Shown here one piece after another: positions 35,374 through 43,113 of a stretch of DNA of 51,391 nt. Source of the DNA: Sphingomonas sp. Leaf343 (GTDB taxonomy: Bacteria > Pseudomonadota > Alphaproteobacteria > Sphingomonadales > Sphingomonadaceae). The position numbers and the translations under genes are program-made. Location: assembly GCF_001423765.1 (NCBI RefSeq), contig NZ_LMPG01000013.1, forward strand, positions 1-51,391, in the 5' to 3' direction. The notes beneath the pieces are model-generated. The model was not told where the DNA came from and made no database searches. It saw only the letters and a list, made by a program, of their open reading frames with translations. Each line of letters starts with the position of its first letter. The first letter of the stretch is position 1.

Positions 35374-35811
35374 TCAGACTGCGGGTCGCGCCTGCAGCGC
35401 CGTCAGCAAGGCCGTGATCCCTTCGGCTTCGCGATCGATGTGACGGCGCAACTGGTTGATCGTCAGGCGCACGGCCGGCTTGTAGTTCGACCACGCGGCC
35501 CGAATGTCGTCCACCCGCCACGCCTGAAGATGCGCACGGAACGCCTCCCCTGCCGCGATGCACTCCACCTTCATCTCGCGCGCCAGACTCGCCAGTCCGG
35601 GATCGGCGTTGGTCATCGCCGGATTGAAGATGCGTTCGTGCTTGAAGACCTGATAGTCACCCAGCACCGCCGCCATCTCGGCCCGCAACGCGCTGGACTG
35701 CGCCGCCACGGCATCGGCCCCCGCCTCCACGCAGGCCGCGCCGCGGACGAGCACGTCGCGCGCACGACGTTGATGATCGTTCAGGTCGGAGAGGGAAATC
35801 GCGTGGTCCAT
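35374..35811 (-). CDS. Hypothetical helical protein
   Basis: A 145-residue soluble protein, predicted mainly alpha-helical, not recognised. It begins MDHAISLSDLNDHQRRARDV and contains VFKHERIFNPAMTNADPGLA and SLAREMKVECIAAGEAFRAH. The spread of His and Glu along helices recalls hemerythrin-like bundles, but the H-HxxxE metal pattern is not complete. The ATG at 35811 is the first in a coding-like context. It is divergent from the next gene, with a Fur-like box between them. Confidence 0.6.
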   Translation of the reverse strand: MDHAISLSDLNDHQRRARDVLVRGAACVEAGADAVAAQSSALRAEMAAVLGDYQVFKHERIFNPAMTNADPGLASLAREMKVECIAAGEAFRAHLQAWRVDDIRAAWSNYKPAVRLTINQLRRHIDREAEGITALLTALQARPAV

Positions 35812-35886
35812 GTCGCACCCTAGCCCGAAGATGTTGCAGGCCGGTTTACACCTGCGGCGAATCGCATCCAGCCAGGCCGATCGTAA

Positions 35887-35927
35887 TTGACTCTTTACGG
35901 GTCGGCTTTTAGTGAGAGGCATTCTCA
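35887..35927 (+). promoter_or_regulatory. Candidate promoter with overlapping Fur-like box
   Basis: TTGACT at 35887-35892 and TAGTGA at 35910-35915 are 17 bases apart. The dyad TGAGAGGCATTCTCA at 35913-35927 overlaps the -10 region and matches the half-site ATTCTCA of Fur-type iron boxes exactly, with two mismatches in the other half. It ends 30 bases before the start codon at 35958. Iron control is an inference. Confidence 0.45.
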
Positions 35928-35957
35928 TTAGCGACTGCGCGTCGCTCCGGAGCAGGC

Positions 35958-36326
35958 ATGTACGATCTGATCGACCGTCCCGTCGCCGACCTTCCCGCGT
36001 TCGAGGCACGCATTCTGAACGCGACGCGGCGCTGGGTCCATGCCCTGACGCTGGCGGGACATGCGCCGGCCGGCCCCGACGGAGAGCCGTTCGACGACCT
36101 GATGCGCGCGCTGGACCGGGGATCGTCCGACACGATGGTGTTCCAGCGCCCCTGTCATGCCACCGTCGAGGAGACGGAGGCGGTCGTGCTTGGCCTGTGG
36201 CGACTGGCGCGCGCGGACCGTATCGGCGCGGCCCGCACCGCCGCCGCCGCGTTGATCGCGCCCGATGCCGCGCGCGCGTTCGTCGCGGGGATGATGCGCG
36301 CATTGCCGGGCTTCACCGCGCGCTGA
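35958..36326 (+). CDS. Small hypothetical protein (DUF6628-like?)
   Basis: A 122-residue soluble helical protein: MYDLIDRPVADLPAFEARIL, NATRRWVHALTLAGHAP, then VEETEAVVLGLWRLARADRI and a C-terminal Ala/Arg-rich helix. I think the opening resembles a small uncharacterised family of sphingomonads (DUF6628), but I am not sure. The overlapping Fur-like box suggests expression under iron limitation. No metal-binding motif is visible. The downstream TIGR02466 gene on the same strand is 105 bases away across a tandem repeat. Confidence 0.65.
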   Translation: MYDLIDRPVADLPAFEARILNATRRWVHALTLAGHAPAGPDGEPFDDLMRALDRGSSDTMVFQRPCHATVEETEAVVLGLWRLARADRIGAARTAAAALIAPDAARAFVAGMMRALPGFTAR

Positions 36327-36345
36327 GAGACTGTGGTGCTTTGAC

Positions 36346-36401
36346 GTCCCCCAATTGGTCGCCCTCGATTGACCGCCCTCGATTGACTCCCCTCGATTGA
36401 C
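36346..36401. repeat. 14-bp tandem repeat
   Basis: The unit CGCCCTCGATTGAC occurs at 36360-36373 and 36374-36387 exactly and at 36388-36401 with the first two bases changed. A diverged fourth copy (GTCCCCCAATTGGT) precedes at 36346-36359. It lies 31 bases before the TIGR02466 gene start. The 14-base period is not a whole number of helical turns. Confidence 0.8.
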
Positions 36402-36431
36402 TGGGCCCGGACGCGGGGGCAGGTCGGCGGC

Positions 36432-37034
36432 ATGACCGTGCGTGCGCTGTTCCCCACCCTGCTCTATCGGGCAGAACTCGACGATCCGGCGCTGATCGCC
36501 GATCTCGATCATTCGGTCCGTGCCCTCGCCGCCGATGACGGTGCGGGGCGGCGCTGGTCGAAGGAGCACGGATATCGCGGCTATACCAGCTACGCGTCGC
36601 TCAACGACCTGCCCCGGCGCGATCCGGCGTTCGCCGACCTGAAGCGTATCCTCGACCGTCACGTCGCGGCCTTCGCGGAGGCGTGCGCGTTCGATCTCCG
36701 CGGCAAGCGGCTGAAACTCGACAGCCTGTGGGTCAATCTGATGAAGCCGGGCGGCCACCATTCCGCGCATCTCCACCCGCACAGCGTCGTGTCCGGCACC
36801 GCCTACGTCGCGCTGCCCCCCGGAGCCGGCGGCCTGAAGCTGGAGGACCCGCGCCTGCCGATGCTGATGGCCGCGCCGCCGCGCCGCGCCGATGCGCCGG
36901 AAGGATCGCGCACGTTCGAGACGATCCAGCCCGATGCCGGCACGATCCTGTTATGGGAAAGCTGGCTGCGCCACGAGGTCGTGCCGAACGGCGCGAAGGG
37001 CGAGCGGATCAGCATCAGCTTCAACTATCGCTGA
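36432..37034 (+). CDS. TIGR02466-like 2-oxoglutarate/Fe(II) oxygenase
   Basis: A 200-residue protein of the TIGR02466 type, a double-stranded beta-helix with non-heme iron ligands. HSAHLHPHSVVSGTAYV supplies the first ligands, LLWESWLRHEVVPN the distal His, and ERISISFNYR the Arg/Ser strand expected to bind 2-oxoglutarate. The conserved opening is LFPTLLYRAEL. Substrate unknown; members of this family are often near phage- or phytanoyl-like hydroxylase genes, but here the neighbours say nothing. Oxygenase activity is inferred from fold motifs. Confidence 0.8.
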   Translation: MTVRALFPTLLYRAELDDPALIADLDHSVRALAADDGAGRRWSKEHGYRGYTSYASLNDLPRRDPAFADLKRILDRHVAAFAEACAFDLRGKRLKLDSLWVNLMKPGGHHSAHLHPHSVVSGTAYVALPPGAGGLKLEDPRLPMLMAAPPRRADAPEGSRTFETIQPDAGTILLWESWLRHEVVPNGAKGERISISFNYR

Positions 37035-37079
37035 ACCGACTTTCGCCGCCCGTGCGTTGGCAGTGAAAGGGAGTTGCGG

Positions 37080-38321
37080 ATGGGACACTGGTCCTGGATG
37101 TTGAGCCGGATCGTCCGGCAGATCTGGTTTCGGGCCGCGATCATCAGCGCGCTCAGCATCGCGCTGGCGGTGGCGGCGGCGCTGGTGGGGCCGTATCTGC
37201 CCTACCGGTTCGGCGGAGAGCTGGGGCAGGATTCGGTCGGCACGATCCTGCAGATCATGGCGTCGAGCATGCTGGCGGTCACGACCTTCTCGCTCACCGC
37301 GATGGTCAGCGCCTATTCGTCGGCCACGCAACTGGCGACGCCGCGCGCCACGCAATTGATGATTAGCGATCCGACGTCGCAAAACGCGCTGTCGACGTTT
37401 CTGGGCGCGTTCGTGTTTTCCGTCGTCGGCATCATCGGCCTGCAGACGAGCGCCTATGGCGAGGACGGGCGGATCATCCTATTCGCGGGCACGGTTCTGG
37501 TCGTCGCCGTGGTCGTCGTGACGCTGCTGCGCTGGATCGCCCACATCACCGCGTTCGGCCGGATGGCGGACGTGATCGACCGGGTCGAGGATGCGGCCGC
37601 AAAGTCGATGGTGGAGTTCGCCGCCGCGCCGTTCATGGGTGGCAAGCCGCCGATGCCGATCCCCGGTGCATCGACAGCGCTGTGCAGCGACGCGGTGGGC
37701 TATGTCGCGCATGTCGATATCGCCGCACTGGCGCGGGTGGCGAACGCGGCGGACCTGAGCGTGCATGTCGTCGCCCTGCCCGGCACGCTGGTCCATCCGG
37801 GCCGTGCGCTGCTCCGCGTCGAGGGCGCCGTGGACGAGGAGGCGCGCGCGGCGATGATCCGGGCGTTCAGCGTGGAACGCCATCGCAGCTTCGATCAGGA
37901 CCCGCGACTGGGCCTGATCGCACTGTCGGAGATCGGCAGCCGCGCGCTGTCACCCGCCGTCAACGATCCCGGCACCGCGATCGAGGTGCTGAACGCGCTA
38001 CACCGGGTGCTGGCCAACCTGCCGGCCGAGCGACCCTCGCCCGCGGTGCTAGCGGAGCGCGCCTCCGTACACGTGCCCAGTCACGACCTGCCGACGATGC
38101 TGGTCGATGCGTTCCGCCCGCTGATCCGCGACGGCGGCGCTTCGGTGGAGGTGATGATCCGCCTGACCAAGACGCTCGCCGCGCTGCACGACCGGCTGCC
38201 GATGTCGCGGGTGGCGATCCGCCGTCTGGCCGACGATGCCGCCCGGCGGGTCGGGCGCACGATCGAGGACGACGACGATCGCGCCGCTTTCCGCGCGGCG
38301 CATGACGGCGTCTGGTCCTGA
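37080..38321 (+). CDS. DUF2254 membrane protein
   Basis: A 413-residue inner-membrane protein. Four hydrophobic helices occupy the first 160 residues (IISALSIALAVAAALVG, MASSMLAVTTFSLTAMVSA, FVFSVVGIIGLQTSAYGE, ILFAGTVLVVAVVVVTLL), followed by a large cytoplasmic region with DVAALARVANAADLSVHVV-like sequence and LIALSEIGSRALSPAVNDPG. This is the DUF2254 arrangement; function unknown, though the central N-terminal region resembles mechanosensitive or transport proteins. An in-frame TTG lies two codons upstream; the ATG at 37080 is preferred because of GGGAG upstream. Confidence 0.85.
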   Translation: MGHWSWMLSRIVRQIWFRAAIISALSIALAVAAALVGPYLPYRFGGELGQDSVGTILQIMASSMLAVTTFSLTAMVSAYSSATQLATPRATQLMISDPTSQNALSTFLGAFVFSVVGIIGLQTSAYGEDGRIILFAGTVLVVAVVVVTLLRWIAHITAFGRMADVIDRVEDAAAKSMVEFAAAPFMGGKPPMPIPGASTALCSDAVGYVAHVDIAALARVANAADLSVHVVALPGTLVHPGRALLRVEGAVDEEARAAMIRAFSVERHRSFDQDPRLGLIALSEIGSRALSPAVNDPGTAIEVLNALHRVLANLPAERPSPAVLAERASVHVPSHDLPTMLVDAFRPLIRDGGASVEVMIRLTKTLAALHDRLPMSRVAIRRLADDAARRVGRTIEDDDDRAAFRAAHDGVWS

Positions 38322-38413
38322 CCACCGCGCACGCCTGACGACCGCGGGCTGGTCATATCCCGGCCGCTGGCGTAACGGCGCACGCTGATCCTCACACATC
38401 CCAGGAACGACGC

Positions 38414-39514
38414 ATGGGTTTCCGCTGCGGCATCGTGGGCCTGCCCAATGTGGGCAAGTCCACCCTTTTCAACGCACTGACCGAGACGGCAGCGGCGCAG
38501 GCGGCGAATTACCCGTTCTGCACGATCGAGCCGAACGTCGGCAACGTCGCCGTGCCCGACGATCGCCTGCAAAAGCTGGCGGCGATCGCCGGTTCCGCCA
38601 GGATCATCGAGACGCAGCTCGCCTTCGTCGACATCGCGGGGCTGGTCCGCGGCGCGTCCAAGGGCGAGGGCCTGGGCAACCAGTTCCTCGGCAACATCCG
38701 CGAAGTCGACGCGATCGTCCATGTGCTGCGCTGTTTCGAGGATGGCGACGTCACGCATGTCGAGGGCAAGGTCGACCCGATCGCCGATGCCGAGACGGTC
38801 GAGACGGAGCTGATGCTCGCCGATCTGGAAAGCCTGGAGAAGCGCGTCCCCAATCTGGCGAAAAAGGGCCAGCAGGGCGACAAGGAGGCGAAGCTGGGGG
38901 CGGTCGTGCTGGGCCGCGCGCTCGACCTGCTGCGCGAGGGCAAGCCGGCGCGGCTGACCGACATCAAGGACGCCGAGGAGCAGCGCGTCTTCGCATCCGC
39001 GCAGTTGCTGACCGCCAAGCCCGTCCTCTACGTCTGCAACGTCGACGAAGCCAACGCGGCCGAGGGCAATGCGTTCAGCGCGCGCGTGTTCGACAAGGCG
39101 AAGGCGGAGGGAGCCGAGGCGGTCGTCGTCTCCGCCGCGATCGAGGCGGAGATCGCGACGATGCCCGCGGAGGATCGCGGCGAGTTCCTGTCGGAACTCG
39201 GCCTGTCCGAAACCGGCCTCGCCCGGGTGATCCGGGCCGGCTACACGCTGCTGCACCTGCTGACGTTCTTCACGGTCGGCCCGAAGGAGGCGCGCGCGTG
39301 GACCGTCGATGTCGGGGCGAAGGCTCCGCAGGCGGCGGGCGCGATCCACTCCGACTTCGAACGCGGCTTCATCCGCGCCGAGACGATCGCGTTCGACGAT
39401 TACGTGGCGCTGGGCGGCGAAACCGGCGCACGCGACGCCGGCAAGCTGCGCGCGGAGGGCAAGGAGTATGTCGTGCAGGACGGCGACGTGATGCTGTTCC
39501 GCTTCAACGTCTAG
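38414..39514 (+). CDS. ychF: Redox-regulated ATPase of the Obg family
   Basis: A 366-residue ribosome-associated P-loop ATPase (human OLA1 homologue). Motifs: GIVGLPNVGKSTLFNALTE (P-loop), QAANYPFCTIEPNVGNVAV, DIAGLVRGASKGEGLGNQFL (G3), a central coiled coil, and the TGS domain with LHLLTFFTVGPKEARAW and the terminal VQDGDVMLFRFNV. It binds the 50S subunit and acts as a negative regulator of stress responses. The next gene starts 4 bases after its stop, so they are probably one operon. Confidence 0.97.
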   Translation: MGFRCGIVGLPNVGKSTLFNALTETAAAQAANYPFCTIEPNVGNVAVPDDRLQKLAAIAGSARIIETQLAFVDIAGLVRGASKGEGLGNQFLGNIREVDAIVHVLRCFEDGDVTHVEGKVDPIADAETVETELMLADLESLEKRVPNLAKKGQQGDKEAKLGAVVLGRALDLLREGKPARLTDIKDAEEQRVFASAQLLTAKPVLYVCNVDEANAAEGNAFSARVFDKAKAEGAEAVVVSAAIEAEIATMPAEDRGEFLSELGLSETGLARVIRAGYTLLHLLTFFTVGPKEARAWTVDVGAKAPQAAGAIHSDFERGFIRAETIAFDDYVALGGETGARDAGKLRAEGKEYVVQDGDVMLFRFNV

Positions 39515-39518
39515 GCCG

Positions 39519-40214
39519 ATGCCCGTCGACCTGATCTGCCTCGATGCCGACGATACGCTCTGGCATAACATGCGCTTCTTCGCGGAGACGGAGGCGGCGT
39601 TCGCGGCGATGCTGGCGCCGTTCACCGACGACCGGGCGGCGCGCGCGGCGCTGGAGCGGTGCGAGATCGCGAACCTGCGCCATTACGGCTATGGCGCGAA
39701 GAGCTTCACGCTGTCGATGATCGAAACCGCGATCGAGCTGGTCGGCGGCGACCTGCCGGTGTCGGTGGTGTCGGACATCCTTGCCGCGGGCCGTCGCCTG
39801 CTCGCGCATCCGGTCGAGCTGCTCGACGGGATCGCCGCGACGCTCGACGCGCTGGCGGAACGGGGACGGCTGGTGCTGGTCACCAAGGGCGACCTGCTGA
39901 ATCAGGAGGCCAAGCTCGCCGCATCCGGGCTGGGCGAGCGGTTCGCGGGCGTCGAAATCGTCAGCGACAAGACGCCCGACACGTTCCTGCGCCTGTTCGA
40001 TCGGTATGGCGTCACCCCGGAGCGGGCGGTGATGGCCGGCGATTCGATGCGGTCCGACGTGCTGCCCGCGCTGGACGCGGGCGCATGGGCGGCGTTCGTC
40101 CCGCAGCCCGGCGGCTGGGCGCACGAGCAGCGCGCGGAGCCGGAGGATCATCCGCGCTATCGCCGGCTGGACCGGCTCGGCGATCTGCCGAGATGGATCG
40201 ACACGATCGGCTGA
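39519..40214 (+). CDS. HAD-superfamily hydrolase
   Basis: A 231-residue phosphatase-like protein. Motif I is CLDADDTLWHNM (Asp nucleophile and acid), motif II VLVTKGDLLNQEAKLAASG, motif III VSDKTPDTFLRLF, and motif IV MAGDSMRSDVLPALDAGAWA. A helical cap lies between motifs I and II. It probably removes phosphate from a small metabolite, but the substrate cannot be identified. It follows ychF by 4 bases; the MaoC-like gene is 75 bases downstream on the same strand. Confidence 0.88.
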   Translation: MPVDLICLDADDTLWHNMRFFAETEAAFAAMLAPFTDDRAARAALERCEIANLRHYGYGAKSFTLSMIETAIELVGGDLPVSVVSDILAAGRRLLAHPVELLDGIAATLDALAERGRLVLVTKGDLLNQEAKLAASGLGERFAGVEIVSDKTPDTFLRLFDRYGVTPERAVMAGDSMRSDVLPALDAGAWAAFVPQPGGWAHEQRAEPEDHPRYRRLDRLGDLPRWIDTIG

Positions 40215-40288
40215 ACCCCGCCCGCCCGCTTGTCGGCGCGCGGCGATTGGCCGATGATCGCGTATCACGGGGCGGCGGAGGAGCGGAG

Positions 40289-40738
40289 ATGCACTGGTTC
40301 GAGGATATCGAGGTGGGCGCGCGTCGCGCGTTCGGCGCCTATGCCGTCACGCGCGAAGAGGTGGTGGAGTTCGCGGCGAAGTACGATCCGCAGCCCTTCC
40401 ACCTGTCCGACGAGGCCGCCGCGAAGACGCATTTCGGCCGGCTGTCCGCATCGGGCTGGCATACCTGCGCGATGACGATGGCGATGATCGTCGAGGATCT
40501 GAAGGGGCGCGAGGAGGCCGGGCTCGGCTCGCCGGGTATCGACGAGCTGAAATGGCGGAAACCAGTCTATCCCGGCGATACGCTCCGTTGCGAAACGGAG
40601 ATCATCGACAAGCGACCGTCCGCCAGCCGGCCGGAGATGGGCCTGTACCGGTCGCGGATGACGGTGTTCAATCAGGACGACGTCGTGGTGATGAACTTCA
40701 TCTCCAATGCCCTGATCCGGACGCGGCCCACCGGCTGA
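40289..40738 (+). CDS. MaoC-like hot-dog dehydratase
   Basis: A 149-residue hot-dog-fold protein of the MaoC/(R)-specific enoyl-CoA hydratase class. The hydratase motif is YDPQPFHLSDEAAAKTHFG (catalytic Asp and His), followed by SGWHTCAMTMAMIVEDL and LKWRKPVYPGDTL. It probably hydrates an acyl-thioester double bond, but members of this class are varied. The frame is open upstream inside the HAD gene; the ATG of MHWFEDIEVGARRAFG is the usual family start, with GGAG upstream. Confidence 0.88.
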   Translation: MHWFEDIEVGARRAFGAYAVTREEVVEFAAKYDPQPFHLSDEAAAKTHFGRLSASGWHTCAMTMAMIVEDLKGREEAGLGSPGIDELKWRKPVYPGDTLRCETEIIDKRPSASRPEMGLYRSRMTVFNQDDVVVMNFISNALIRTRPTG

Positions 40739-40756
40739 CCGGCGGGCCGCACCTCG

Positions 40757-41347
40757 TCAACGGCCGGTTCGCATACCCCGTCCGCCACCACGCGGACCGA
40801 AGCCCGACCGGACCGGACGATCGCCGCCCTGCCGAACGCCGTGATTCTCCCGCAGCGTCTGGCGATAATCGCGGTTCACGTCGCGGCGAAACTCCTGCCG
40901 GGCCGCGCGACGCCCTTCCCGATACTGGCCACGGTCGATCGTACCGGCCCGATAGGCGCGGCGATTGTCGCGAAGATCACCGCGATAGTCGCGTCGCTCC
41001 GAGCGGTAGTCCCTCCGGAAATCGGCCCAGTTGTCGCGGGCCTGAGCGTTACCTCGCCGCCCCGACCAATAGTTGCGCTGGCGATCGTTCCAGCGATGCG
41101 CGCGGCGGTCGCGATCATAGACGTAGACGCCCGTGCCCGGATAATAATAATCGCCGTACCAGCCGAAGTAGCTTGGTGCGTAACCGGCATAGCCGTAGCC
41201 CGGATAGCCGCCGCCATAGCCGTCGTAATAGGCCGTCGATCCATAACCGGCGTTGAGGCCGCCATAGCCGTAACCGTCCGCACATGCGGACAGGCCGATG
41301 CCAAGGCCGGCGAGGATGCCGACGAGGCCGAGTCGCTTCAGGAACAT
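40757..41347 (-). CDS. Gly/Tyr/Arg-rich lipoprotein under a stress promoter
   Basis: A 196-residue exported lipoprotein. The leader LGLVGILAGLGIGLSACADG has lipobox LSAC. Residues 25-75 are dominated by Gly and Tyr (GYGGLNAGYGSTAYYDGYGG), and the C-terminal half by Arg, Asp and Tyr in heptad-like repeats (RDYRSERRDYRGDLRDNRRA), reminiscent of highly charged coiled coils. No family is recognised. A perfect GGAAC-N16-CGTT promoter lies 60-80 bases upstream, so it is likely made in the general stress response. The upstream open frame is ignored because the lipoprotein leader starts here. Confidence 0.75.
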   Translation of the reverse strand: MFLKRLGLVGILAGLGIGLSACADGYGYGGLNAGYGSTAYYDGYGGGYPGYGYAGYAPSYFGWYGDYYYPGTGVYVYDRDRRAHRWNDRQRNYWSGRRGNAQARDNWADFRRDYRSERRDYRGDLRDNRRAYRAGTIDRGQYREGRRAARQEFRRDVNRDYRQTLRENHGVRQGGDRPVRSGFGPRGGGRGMRTGR

Positions 41348-41403
41348 GATGGAACCTCCCGTACATGAGGCTCGCGGCGAGAACGCGCCGCCAGTAACAG
41401 GGT

Positions 41404-41428
41404 AACGAGAGGCCGGGGTTCTCGTTCC
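41404..41428 (-). promoter_or_regulatory. EcfG-type general stress promoter
   Basis: On the minus strand GGAAC (41428-41424), 16 bases, then CGTT (41407-41404). This matches the alphaproteobacterial EcfG consensus GGAAC-N16-17-CGTT. A start site near 41396 would leave a leader of about 50 bases before the lipoprotein start at 41347. Confidence 0.65.
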
Positions 41429-41514
41429 GTTTCCCGGTTCATGGCGCGGCCCGGGATTGAAGCGCGGTGGGGATGATGCGACACCGCCTGCGTTCACCGG
41501 GGAGGTTTGTCGAC

Positions 41515-42300
41515 ATGATCGCGATGCTCGCTGCTTTGGTCGGCGCCACGACGGCGCCCTGCGTTCCGGTCGCCGGGGCCGATCGACTATGGAGCGCGAC
41601 CACGCGCTGGGTCATCGTCGGCGAACTCCACGGCACCAACGAAATCCCCGACGCCTTCGCCAATCTCCTCTGCCTCGCGGCGGTGACGGGCCGCCCCGTG
41701 ACGGTCGCGCTGGAATATCCGGCGGATGGGCAGGCCGTGATCGACGCATGGCTGGAATCCGACGGTGATACCGCGGCACGATCGGCGCTGACCAAGCTGC
41801 CGATCTGGAGCACGGAATTCCAGGACGGTCGGAGCAGCGTCGCTTTTCTGCGACTCTGGGACACGTTGCGGGGGATGAAGCAGTCCGGCACGATCGCCGG
41901 CGTCGTCGCGTCGGACGTGGGGCGTTCGACGCCGCCCGGACAAACCCGCGACGCGGCGATGGCGGCGTCGTGGACCGCCATTCCGCGGAACGACCGCGAC
42001 CTCGTCCTGATCCTCGTCGGCAACGTCCATGCCATGCGCAAGCCCGCGATCTTTGGAGATCGGAAGATCATCACCGCCGGGTCGCTGATGCCGCGGAGGC
42101 AGACCGTGTCGATCAATGTCATCGGCAGCGGCGGAACGGCGTGGACGTGCGAGAGCGACGGATGTCGCGAACATGACAGCGGCCCGCCGCGGCCCGCGGT
42201 GGCGGGCATCACGTTCGACAAGAATCCCGAACGATCATGGGACGCGACCTATCAACTGGGCGGCGGCACGACGGCAGCCGCGCCGGCGATTACGCCCTGA
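41515..42300 (+). CDS. ChaN/EreA-like hydrolase-fold protein, exported
   Basis: A 261-residue protein with a short hydrophobic leader (MIAMLAALVGATTAP) and a domain opening WVIVGELHGTNEIPDAFANL, then VTVALEYPADGQAVIDAWL and LVLILVGNVHAMRKPAIFGD. The GELHGT and VGNVHA motifs match the ChaN/erythromycin-esterase-like superfamily (metal or heme binding, hydrolase). The C-terminus holds two Cys (WTCESDGC) that could form a disulfide. Function unknown. The start at 41515 follows GGGGAGG; an upstream ATG is less likely. Confidence 0.75.
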   Translation: MIAMLAALVGATTAPCVPVAGADRLWSATTRWVIVGELHGTNEIPDAFANLLCLAAVTGRPVTVALEYPADGQAVIDAWLESDGDTAARSALTKLPIWSTEFQDGRSSVAFLRLWDTLRGMKQSGTIAGVVASDVGRSTPPGQTRDAAMAASWTAIPRNDRDLVLILVGNVHAMRKPAIFGDRKIITAGSLMPRRQTVSINVIGSGGTAWTCESDGCREHDSGPPRPAVAGITFDKNPERSWDATYQLGGGTTAAAPAITP

Positions 42301-42375
42301 CGGGCTGACGGTTCGATCGCATGGGAGCGGGCGGGATGCTGCGCTTCATCGGTCCGGACGACGACCGGGGCGGAA

Positions 42376-42412
42376 CGGGGTCAGGCTGAAGCTCCCTGCC
42401 CTTCAGACCCCG
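42376..42412. terminator. Hairpin between convergent ChaN-like gene and apt
   Basis: CGGGGT and CTGAAG (42376-42381, 42386-42391) pair with CTTCAG and ACCCCG (42401-42412), leaving a 4-base bulge and a 9-base loop. There is no T-tract. It lies 76 bases past the ChaN-like stop; the rest of the 42301-42501 gap shows nothing else I can name. Confidence 0.5.
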
Positions 42413-42501
42413 GCGGGTGCGGAGATCGCGCTTCTTTGCCTCGTCGCTCCGGAGGGCGGGGAGCCTGATCTGCCGTCGTCACTGCGCCGGACGGAAACCT
42501 G

Positions 42502-43032
42502 TCAGTGCCCGGGAAACGCGACCAGCGAGGCGACCGGAACGCCGTCCGCCGCCAATGCGACCGCGCCGCCCAGATCGGGCAGGTCGATCAGGAATTGCGC
42601 CTGCACCACCTCCGCACCGGCCTTGCGAAGCAGGCGGACGGCGGCGCGGGCGGTGCCGCCGGTGGCGATCAGGTCGTCGACCAGCAGGATGCGGGCACCG
42701 GGCGCGCAGGCGTCGGCGTGCATCGCGATCCGGTCCTCGCCATATTCCAGCGCATAATCCTCCGCGATCGTCGCGCCCGGCAGCTTGCCGTCCTTGCGGA
42801 TCAACAGGCATCCCGCCTTCAACGGCACGGCGAGCGCCGCCGCGAACAGGAAACCGCGCGCCTCGATCCCGGCGACGAGGTCGATCGATCCCGGCGCGGC
42901 CGCCGCCATCCGATCGACCGCCGTCGCCAGCCCGTTCGCGTCGAGCAGCAGCGTGGTGATGTCGCGGAACTGGATGCCCGGTTTCGGGAAGTCGGGAATG
43001 GTGCGGATCAGCGCCTTCAGATCGTCGTTCAT
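42502..43032 (-). CDS. apt: Adenine phosphoribosyltransferase
   Basis: Purine salvage: adenine plus PRPP to AMP and pyrophosphate. 176 residues: LKALIRTIPDFPKPGIQFRD at the start, GIEARGFLFAAALA, and the PRPP-binding loop ARILLVDDLIATGGTARAAV; SLVAFPGH ends the protein. All are standard for bacterial Apt. The start ATG at 43032 has GGAG upstream and matches the family length. It lies downstream of the cytochrome bc1 operon on the same strand but behind a terminator. Confidence 0.95.
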   Translation of the reverse strand: MNDDLKALIRTIPDFPKPGIQFRDITTLLLDANGLATAVDRMAAAAPGSIDLVAGIEARGFLFAAALAVPLKAGCLLIRKDGKLPGATIAEDYALEYGEDRIAMHADACAPGARILLVDDLIATGGTARAAVRLLRKAGAEVVQAQFLIDLPDLGGAVALAADGVPVASLVAFPGH

Positions 43033-43054
43033 CGCCAACTCCTTCGCTGCACGC

Positions 43055-43083
43055 AAAAGGGGCGGAGCCACCGGCCCCGCCCC
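43055..43083 (-). terminator. Intrinsic terminator of the cytochrome bc1 operon
   Basis: On the minus strand GGGGCGG (43083-43077) pairs with CCGCCCC (43065-43059) and is followed by TTTT (43058-43055). It separates cytochrome c1 from apt. Confidence 0.75.
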
Positions 43084-43113
43084 CTGTTCGATCGCGGCCT
43101 TACGCCTGTCCGA

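Noticed and set aside
36346..36401. Possible CRISPR array
   Set aside because: Units of 14 bases are contiguous with no spacers and no cas genes are nearby.
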